A DNA stretch of 64,000 bases from NCBI GenBank assembly GCA_916700875.1, contig CAKAKS010000031.1, positions 8,581,977 to 8,645,976 of the forward strand, given 5' to 3'. Under the pieces are notes generated by a model, which saw only the letters and a program-made list of their open reading frames with translations, ran no database searches and was not told where the DNA came from. This DNA comes from Sebastes aleutianus. Taxonomy: Eukaryota; Chordata; Actinopteri; Perciformes; Sebastidae. Positions 22,709-33,000 of this stretch are shown here, in pieces (the stretch's first letter is position 1; the number at the start of each line of letters is the position of its first letter). A program made the position numbers and the translations under genes.

Positions 22709-25120
22709 AATTCATATTTTTCTACAGTTCCAGATAGATTCAAAAGGACTAATCAGTTTTTAGTTTATAATTCTCTTTGCAGATAATTGGGCTTAAGTGC
22801 TTCACTTGTGTGTGCTTTACTTCACACACGTTAATCATCCACGGTGAGTTCTCCTTGTGGAAAACTGGAAAATACTTTTACTGCATCTCAAACAATTAAC
22901 AAGAGCATTTCTGGACAAATTGCTTAAAGTCTGATTGCCCTATAAGTGCAGTGGAAGAGTTGATGAAGTCATGATTTGCTACGCTCACGTGGCTTTATTT
23001 TTAGCTTAGCTTAAACTACATTTGAAAGACCTTGATTGCTGTCATCCAGGGCATTGACTGACAGTTTCTTGAAATATTCAGCAGAGGTAGAGGAGTTGTA
23101 AAAGCATCTGTTGGTATGAGTCACTCTGCCCGGACCGCAGTTCACACTCAGATAATGAGAATATATTGAGTGTGTGTCTGAACTTGAAAAGCTCCTTGTA
23201 AAGTGAACCTGTGAGCCATTCATTATTCATCGTGATCAAGCGTTGCCATGACTCTCTGTCTACTTGGGAGGACCTTACGAGTTTGGCATGACTCCTTGCT
23301 TGAGAGTGTCTGTTTCTGCTGCCAAGTGTTTGTGTGATGGCCTGAATAAAGAGGCCTGACTCAGAGATGTGTTTGTTAACAGACTCATGTTGGGAACATC
23401 AACTGTGCTGCTGCCACCTCAAGGCAAATTTAAAGTCAACGCAAGAGACTCAGAGTGACGGAGGGATGGTGTTTTTGCCGAGCTTTGATAATGTGCTTCA
23501 CTGAGATTAGTCACAGCAAAGAAATTGGGGGATTTGTCATACTTGACCGGGTAGTAATGATTTTTACTGAAAAATAACACGATACAAGTAATTTCATCAA
23601 ATATTGAAATATCAAATATGGCTTATGGAGCTTTAACCATAAGGTATTCCATGTTACAAAAAGGTGAAAATTACACTTTTCCAAGGTGTTAACTTTTACT
23701 TAAATGTATTAGACTGTGTTGGATATGAATATAATCACTGCCGTGGATAAACAGTTTGCAGACACTGTGTATAAGGCAAGACTATAAATGCTTGGATAAC
23801 AGTAAATGCCATTTTGATAATTGTAAAGGAGAAATGAGAAACAGCTCCCATGAGAATGCAAAGTGACATTTAGTATTTGTCTCCAGGAAGAAGGTTATGA
23901 AAGAGTTTAGTAGGCTGACTTAAATAAAGGCGTTATCCGGTGATTCATTTCCATTAAAGTGTACAGTTTTCTTAGACTTTTGCAGAAATCTCTTCATTAT
24001 GACACCAAGATTATTCAAATAGACCTTGTAGTTGCAGAAATACACTCTATTCATTTTGGGCATGTCATTTTCGAGCAAGGGCCTGAGCCAAAGGCCAAGG
24101 ATTCAAGAGGTTGAGCGGTATGCCCTCCCATTACTGGAGCTTCCGTCGCTGCCTGTTTGATAGGAAGCTTTAAAGAGAAGAGCACACACATCTCTGTGTT
24201 TTGCTCACAGTGTGTGGCCTGACAAACAGACTCCCAGCTGCTCAAAATAACTTCTATCCACCAATAAAGTTGGCAATGTTCAGCTGATTTGCAGTTGAAC
24301 AGCTGGTCTTTGTGTACGTTGTTGTTACTGAAGAGATCCAGAGCTTTGTAAAATGTGCAGGGTAAGGAGTTTCATATCAGTGATGTAATTTTGTGCGGCA
24401 TTAGCAGGCAGCTAAAACACATTATCTACCTCATCTAGGGTTTTTTTTTTTTTTTTAAATAGTGTGTAACTTGTGGTGGTTCAGGTTTTTAATATGATGT
24501 TACAGTTTCACAGCTGAGGATTTAGCTGCGCTCTTTTGTGATCCAATTTCAGGCTTTTCCATTTCCTCTCTGTTTTCAGTGGCTATAAAACCAGTCATCC
24601 TTCTCCCCAGCCTTTGGCAGGTGCAGCATATCCCCCAGTTCCCATTTATAATCAGTGTCTGGTCTCACTTTTCCCTCCCGAAACACAATGAAGCGCGTCT
24701 CTATATTTCTCACTCTGATCTCAGTGCCCTAATTTCCCCTCTTCCTTCTCTGTTGTTTCTCTCTCACTCTGACTCCGAAGCAGCAGGGTGGCACTTTTTA
24801 GCTCGCTCACCGGGATGTCTTTCATGTGCCTTATCAGACGCCTTCAGGAATTCAACCAACCCAGCATCGTTTACACAGTGAGAACGAGCCAGTTTAGAGT
24901 TTAATTGACTGAGAACACCTGTGAGTCTCCAGAGTAAAACACGATTTACGACTGCTCCGGTCATCCTCAATGTTGATTCCTTAAGAAAAATCTAATTTTA
25001 TGAAAGTGAACGGTTTTAAAACCTACAACTTATTGTAGACAGAGAATTGAGAGAAAGTGGAAGGATTTTTTTTCTTCCTTTGACCTGCACAAATAAAGAT
25101 ATTAGCAAGTTGCTTTTTCA
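22709..25120. other. Intergenic, no feature recognised
   Basis: No exon, RNA or clear repeat recognised apart from a T16-type homopolymer near 24440. Confidence 0.45.
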
Positions 25121-25124
25121 TGTT

Positions 25125-25450
25125 TTTAGCCATGCTAGCAATATCTCAACAACTATTGGATGGATTACCGTGAAACTTTGTTTCATTCATGGTCCCTTGA
25201 GGACAAACCCTATTGACCTAAGTGATCCCCTGACTTTTCTGGCGCTCCCTTGACACTGACAATTTTGTTTTTAGAGAAATATTTCAATAACCACGATAAC
25301 CACTAGATGAATTGCCATTAAATCTGGTACAGACAGTCATGGCACACAGAGCATGAATCATAAAGACTTTGGTGATCCCCTTACATTTGACATTTGCAAT
25401 TTTGAGTGAGATTTCTCAACAAATATTGGATGGATTGCCATGAAATTTGG
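25125..25450 (+). repeat. Interspersed repeat fragment (ATGGATTGCCATGAAATTTGG family), plus orientation
   Basis: It contains CAACAACTATTGGATGGATT (25147) and CAACAAATATTGGATGGATT (25418) flanking GTGATCCCCTTACATTTGAC, an internal near-repeat of about 130-270 bp. It is related in reverse to 1745-2035. Confidence 0.6.
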
Positions 25451-26178
25451 TACGACTTAAAGTCCTGTATGTCAGGACTTTATCATTGTCAAATCTGTCC
25501 GTTATTATTGAAACTGTTTCGGTCCCTGGAAAGATCTTAATCACTCAGAAGTGTCACTTAATTGTTTTACATGTTTTGACTTCTAGTCAGAAAAGGTCAA
25601 TAATGATACCTCTGAGGATGATTACTCATTATTCCAATGAGCTTGTGCAGTGCAATGGCATTTGTGCAGCATCAGCCATTTTCATTTGAATATGGATTAC
25701 TTTTGTGTATAAATGATGATATGTAAAGATTGCTCACAATGCCTCTGTTTTCATGCAGTGTCAGCCACTTCTGCTTGTGTCAAGCTGTAAATAGAGCCTC
25801 TCTGGCAGTTGCAAGGGCTTTCATCTCCTGCAGGAAACGGTCCTCGTGACAGGTTTTTAGAAGTTTCAGTCCGTCTAGAGTGTGTTGTCATCCGAAGCTG
25901 CCGCCTCCCACTGACAATGCAGGACAGCCGTCACCAGCTCCTTCCTGGAGGTCAGCTGTGTGACATCTGGCAGGATAGTCTGCCTGACACAGAGTGATAC
26001 CGTAGGAGGTTTCTGTTTTTAGGTTGGTGTAAGCCTCATTAGAATCAGGCTTCTGTATTCAGCTATCACAAACCACAGATAAGAGAGGACATGCCAGATT
26101 GCATCACTCTGGAAAAATCCACGAAAGGTTTCCAGCTAGTGATGACATGTGCAGGATTATCAGAAGAATTCATGTACC

Positions 26179-26755
26179 TTAAAGGTACATTGTGTATGGC
26201 AGCATCTAGTGGTGTGGTTGCAGATTGCAACCAACTGAGTACCGTTGTAACGCCGTTCACCTCGCTCAGAGGCCATCCTTACAACAATAACACAACTTCA
26301 GGAGCAACGGAAGTCAGACGGTGGCTGGCGGTACCACGGTTTTGCACTCTGCGGCGCGTTACTGCAGTTTCACAGGTGTGTCGGAGAACTACGGTGGCCT
26401 TCAGGTGTCATAAAAACACAAAAGGCTCTCTTTAGAGCTAGTGTTTGTTTTGTCCGTTCTGGGCTACTGTAGAAACATGACGGAGCAACATGGCGGACTC
26501 CGTGGAGAGGACTCACTCTGTATGTAGATATGAAGGGCTCATTCTAAGCTAATGAAAACACAATGATTCTTAGTTTCAGGTGATTATACACTAATGAAAA
26601 CACAATGATTATTAGTTTCAGGTGATTATACACTAAGGATCATAACTATATTTTCATTAGTGTATAATTACCTGAAACTAAGAAACCATAGTTATGAATA
26701 TTATATTCCATTTCTGCTAATAGGTCCCCCGAAATGTTACACACTGTTCCTTTTT
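26179..26755 (-). mobile_element. TTAA-type MITE, family 'AGTGTGTA', minus orientation
   Basis: Starts TTAAAGGTACATTGTGTA and ends ACACACTGTTCC. Its reverse complement aligns through most of its length with the copy at 33564-34064, including the GTTGCAATCTGCAACCA, ACCGTGGTACCGCCAGCC-like and CCTGAAACTAAGAAT segments. An extra ~60-bp internal tandem duplication (ACACTAATGAAAACACAATG, twice, 26543-26630) followed by its inverse makes this copy longer. Confidence 0.8.
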
Positions 26756-27051
26756 ACGAATAGTTTGACGTTTTGAGCTTGCCACTCTAACTGCCAACAG
26801 TCCGTTAGCTTAGCAAAAAAAGACAAACAGAAAGTGGGGCCCTGTTCAAAGGTCCAAAAAACATCTTTTGTTTGTGGTCGGACTATTTCCTGGCCAGTAG
26901 CAGTGCACCTTTCCCCAGATTTTAAATAGATGGCAAGAGAATAAATAACTGTTTGTGCACTGTCTGTTCTAAGTCTTTCATAATCAATAAACAAAATCCT
27001 TAACCAAACACAAAACACACAGCGTGTGCTTGACATGAAAAGACTCCAGAC

Positions 27052-30000
27052 ATGGCAACGACCAGACCAACACGATACTTAACACTCCTGGTAGGTACAT
27101 ACTATTTAAAATATTGCTGTCTATCTCTTCCTTTTTTTCTTTAACTGAGAGTTTATTAAGTATTAAGAGTGATTGCTGTAGCTTGTAGAAGCAACATCAC
27201 CAACATGAATAACTTAAAATAGACACTGACAGATATAAGATTTAGGTAAAAGTAGAATTTGATGATCTAACATGTTTGATATCAAATAAAAATGAACACA
27301 TGTGTCACATTTGTCATAACTGTTCACATCATGCTTCATTTCTGCAGCTAGACTGTCCTGTTGTAATTGCTGCCATTTGTGCAGCTGGCATTGGAGGGAC
27401 ATTTCAATATGGATTCTGTGTATCTGTGATGACTTCCCCCTCTGCTGTAAGTAGAACTAAAATCATGGTAAAATGTCAAGAAATGTATTAAAACATTCAG
27501 CTATAAAAGACAACTGTATGATACTTCTATGAACAGAAAACATGATGAACCTTACATTATACTGGCATAACTGAAATGAGTCTAATTTTACATGTGATAA
27601 TTGCAGTTTATAAAGGAGCTGGTGAACACAACATGTCTACAGAGATACGGTGTCTCCTTGGAGCAGTGGCAGGTTTCTCTCATCTGGTCCTCCACTGTGT
27701 CAATTTTCTGCATTGGGGGGTTACTGGGATCGCTGATGTCCAGTCAGCTGCTCACTAGATTTGGCAGGTCATTGAACATGAACAGAAAACTTTAATTAAA
27801 GAGGATCTAGTATGTTCATTTTCAGGTTCATACTTGTATTTTGGGTTTCTACTAGAACATGTTTACATGATATAATGTAAAAAAAAAAAAAAAAAAAAGC
27901 TTTATTTTTCTCATACCGGCTGTGCTGCTCACCTCTTTTCACCCTCTGTCTGAAGAGGCCACTGACCACTGTTATGATTGGTCAGCTGAACCTAACTTCT
28001 TGGAATCCGCTGCTTTAATTTGTAAAGGCGGGACTTCATCAAGGCCTTTCAGGCAATTCAGGAGCAGTGTTTCTGTGGGGGAGAGTAACTCCCTTTGGTG
28101 TGGACTTTGGACATTGTAACTTTGCCGACTTTTTACATGCACAAAAAACTACAGTATATAACACACTAAAGGGAAGGGAAGCACAACAGCATAATAGGTC
28201 CTCTTTAATTTAGCACCATCAAAGACAAACAAAATTAAACTTTTAGCTTGTGTTTCTTTTTGTTTTGGCCTCAGGCTTTAACACAGTCTCTGTCTCCCTG
28301 TCCCACAGAAAGAAAATCCTTTTGTTAAACAATTTTGTGGCTATAATTGGAGCTGTGTTGATGTTACTGAGCCAAACAGCGATGTCTTTTGAAATGATCC
28401 TGGTCGGACGATTTCTCTATGGCATCAATGCAGGTGAGCCTACTGTATGTGGAAACCCATAGAAAGCTGCCCCATCATGCCTGGCTCCCCATTTATCACT
28501 ATTATATTACTAAGTTCCCTTGGTCATTTGTCACCCGGTTATTGATCATTATTGACTCTTCTCAAAATGTATGACTTCCTTGTGTATGCCTCTAGGAGTC
28601 AGTCTTCCAGCTCACGTCTTGTACCTTGTTGAATGCGCCCCCAAGAGCCTGCGAGGGATGGTGGTCGTGACCATCTTAATCTTCCAATGCTTGGGGAAGT
28701 TCAGCGGTCAGCTGCTGGGGATCAGGTGAGGTGGCTGGCGTCATGGATACTGTGGGTCAAGTATAGGGGCGTCAGGCGGTAGGTTCAAATGACAGCTCAC
28801 ATGTCTCCTAAAGACCCATGGTGTCCTCTCTGTAGGGTGGCGACATGGATAAAGTCTTAAATCAGAGGTATATGGAATTTTACGACTGTCTATATTGATG
28901 TATATTGTGAGACATAACATTTTCTTAAGAAACCTTTTATAGAGAATGTCTTGTTTTTGGCAAATCCAGTGAATTTAAAGCCTGTAAAAATCAAAGCATT
29001 TCACATTGATGCAAAAATAAGTTATCATGATATTGTAAAGGCAGATGCTATTAGCACCCAGGTGTCAGTAGCCAACAATGCTGTATGCACCCAACCCGGG
29101 CACACATTAGATACAGTATGTGTATATGTACTGTATGTATTATTTCACCTAAAACTAACCATGTAGTTTTGTTGCCTAAACCTTTAACCAAACTGTGACT
29201 GAAAACTTAAAATAATTAAGGGGGAAAAAAAACAGAAAATAAGTCATCTAAGTGTAAAAATGGGCATCCCATGGGATTCAGAGTTTGACCTGAACATCCA
29301 CCACAACATTCTGCCTACACATACTCCCTCTTTTACTACCAGTATTACTACTAATAAATCTGCAACAAAGGGCTTTTTGGTAGATAACCCCTCAGCTAGC
29401 AAACTATTGTTAATTTAAGTAGCATATTCAACTACTGTATGTACCGTAAAATGTATATAGCCATAAAGCTTGCCTGCTGACAGATTTGCAATATTACTTG
29501 GGAAGGCCTGTTGAAGTCACCTCAGTATATAAACAGTGTGACAAAACGTCTGATGGTTGACGAGTTTTGATTGTCAAATCATATTACCCAAACCTTCAAC
29601 ATATATAAAACACCTGAATACTGTATAAAAAAGCAAAGTTGATATGATCATCACTGCAAAATGTCAACAGTTACTCCTGAAGATTGATTTTGGAGATTCT
29701 TTTGGAGTCCTGATTGAAAGATAAGTTAAAGAACGGTCTGTCCACCACTTTGATACAGACTGAATTAATTGTACTAATAACTTTGGTGATCATTTGACTT
29801 CTCACCACAGTCATCAGATCTAAATTTTTCTCTGTTCAAGAAAATCCCATCAGCCTCAACTTTAATCTGAATTTAGTGCAAATTTGCAAAACTAAGTGTC
29901 ACAGTTTGGAGAGCAGGACGGGCAGGAAGGACCCAAATGAAGGTTCAATGACGATACTTTAATAACACAAAAAGTCTTACAGGTTCAGAGTCCAAAAGGC

Positions 30001-33000
30001 AGGCAGGTAGAACTGGCAAAAAACAGGTAAATGAAACTCTATACAGCAACGAAAGGCGAACCGACAAAGAACAAAGGAGCTGGGCTGGTATAAATAGTGA
30101 GTGATTAATGGGGAGGTGGGAACAGGTGAGCAGGAGGTCTGGTGACTGCAGCGCTAACGACGGACAGGTGAAACTAATCAGGGCGGGGCAGACAATCAAA
30201 ACTGGCGGGAAAACACACAAAGACAAGAAGTGAAGTGATCTGAAACAAGAGGAGAGTAACAAAATAAAACAGGAAATACTAAACACGGACACAGAGGCAA
30301 AGTCCTTCCCCCTCTGTGGGACCACCATGGGACCTTATTTCATAAAAAAAATAACAGAAGTCAACGTGAGAGATAAATATTTTTTTGATCCCGTTTGAAT
30401 TCCGCCATAAATCACACATATGACGTTTGTCAATTTAAAACATAATTTTGCAAGTCAAGAAAGTTGCAGTTCGTCCTAAAACTGTTGAAGTATAAGATGG
30501 TGAAAATATGTAATTAGAAAGACTACACACCCAAAAGTCAGGTGTTTTACACAAAACTAAATGATACTACGACAAACCCATGACAAACTGTGACTTTGTT
30601 GACTTGCAAAATTATGTTTTAAATAGTCAAACATCATATGTGGGATTCATGGCGTAATTCAAATGGGATCAAAAACACATTTGTATACATAAAAGTATAC
30701 ATAAAAGTACATTTGGCTATGTAGGGGAGAGTGGGGTAAGATGAGCCAATTTTTACTTATGCTGTCCTCGAGGTTAGGAAAAATGAGACAGAAGCAGAAT
30801 GAAAACTTGAACCTTAAATTCAGGATCTCTCCTATCAAATGAAATGATCAGCATGCATCCATCACAAAGCTGTCTGGAAAAAATGACCTTCCCAAAAAAA
30901 GTGCTCCTGTGGCTCAACTTGCCCCAGGTAAGGAGTAAGTTGATCCGAGTCAGTGGGTAAGTTGAGCCATCGTGGGGTAAACTGAACATCTGAGTTTTTA
31001 AGTTTAAACCTCAGCATAAGTGTGTTAACAAACAGTTTCACAGTTATGAACTTGTGAGAACAAACCACCTGTGAGTTTCAAGACCATTGAACAATCAAAA
31101 TATCATTCAATATTCGACAATATTCCAGTCGTCAAGGTTGCAGTGAAATATGAACTGTTGCTCCCTCCTTGCAGTTCCTCCAGCCTTTTGAGGTTGAGGT
31201 AGCTCCTTCAGCACATCACTCAGTGGAAAAGATGCCTCATCCTTTTCCTTGAATACAAAGGTGGGCTTCTCACGTCAAGTGTTCCCCCGGATTCTTCTGA
31301 GAAATCTTGCACTCACTTCGTTGCCCTCCAGGCTCTCAACCAAGCCAATGTAATGGTAGCTTCTGCCTTTGGATACAAAGTTTACTATGACAAAGTCACC
31401 AACTGACAGATCTGAGATGTCTGATTCACTTCTCTCATCATTAGAACTCTCATGCTCAGAAGTGTCATCAAATGGGATGGCATCACACTCTCCTCAGAAC
31501 TGCTGTACGCTGTGATTTTCGTCTTGGTCTTTGGTTTGACCTAGGCCTACCTGCTAAACCCTGCTCTTTCCAGTTGTTGGGGACAGGAAGGTTGTTCTTT
31601 CTGCCAATTCCAATGCCAGTTCACAGCATTTCTTTGGAGTAAGGCCGTGGAACTGTTCAGCCAGCTTCTTGATATGGTCTGCAAGCTCCTTCTCTACCTC
31701 CTCTGTGAGGACCCTCTTTGCCTCTGCTGTTCCACTATAACCAACTGTTTTAACTTCCTTTATCTCCCTCTTCTATAAAGGTTAACACATAAAAAAATCA
31801 AACCAAGTTGTGTAACACTCAACAGTAATACCATTTTATACATCAGAGAATTAATTTGGTTAATTTATGGTGGGGTAAGTTGAGCCAGTGGCTCGGAATA
31901 ATAGTAGAATATTAGTGAGCCAGTGGCTCAACTTACCCCATAACCTTTGGCTCACTTTGCCCCATAGCTACCATTTTGTTAAAAAATGGCCCAGTTTAGC
32001 AATTCAGGCTAATCTTTAGCGAAGGGATTAACATGGTGTTATACCTTAGTAAATCACCAACATGTATAATATATTTTTTTAGACCTGGATAAATTTGCTT
32101 TGACCTAACATTCATTATTCCTGACATGCAGAAAATTGACTTTGATAGGGAAAAAACTGTTTTTGGTGTAAAAAAGTACTTACTACTTCTCCCATGTGCT
32201 TAACTCCATCACAGCAAGATAGAAATGATGGGTACTACAGCAAGATAGAAATGATGGGTACCCACTGGCTCATTTTACCCCACTCTCCCCTACTATAAGT
32301 TTACTTAAAGAAAACTTACAAGTATACTTGCAGTAAAAACTATTAAACTAGTAGTTTACTGAGAGTATACTTTAAAGTGTACTTTTATAAACTAAAAAGT
32401 GGGCTACAAGTATATAATTGGTAAACTACTGTAACAGTATACCTGTAAGTTTACTTGTAGTATAGTTCATATTATAGTTGTAGTACAAAATACAGCTTGG
32501 ATATAAACTAGTTGTGTACTCAACATTTACTACTCTTACATTTAAAGTATATTTAAAGTGTACTTTTATTAATTAAAAAGTGGGCCAATTTAGTCCCAGA
32601 AGTATTAAAGTAGAACACTTACAAGCATTCTACTAGTACACTGATATTAGTATACTTATTACATAAAGTATACTTGGGAATATACTTGAACTATGCTTAA
32701 ATTTACTTCGTAAAATAAACTTGAAGTATACTTTTTTCTGTAAGGGTAACATTGTAATCATCACTTATTTTCAGTCATGTTACTGTGTTCCCAGATCCCA
32801 GCAGTTATAAGAAAATAAAGGCCTAAAATTAGGCCCAAGTTGTACCCTGATAACCCTTTACAACATGGGTCCATTTAAACAAGACAAAACACTTTACCAG
32901 TCAGTGTTCATATCATTATATTGCACTGTGATAGCTCAGCTGTTGCTTGATGATGTTGCACCTTGCAGTGAGTTGCTTGGTACGCGGGAGAGGTGGCCCT

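Larger units (their letters stand above)
28726..32968. other. slc2a11l: Intron 5 of the slc2a11-like gene, mostly transposon-derived
   Basis: At 4.2 kb this is by far the longest intron of the gene. It carries the repeats listed at 29885-30330, 30382-30675, 30676-32747 and 30722-32292. The part at 28726-29880 has no recognisable feature. Confidence 0.8.
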
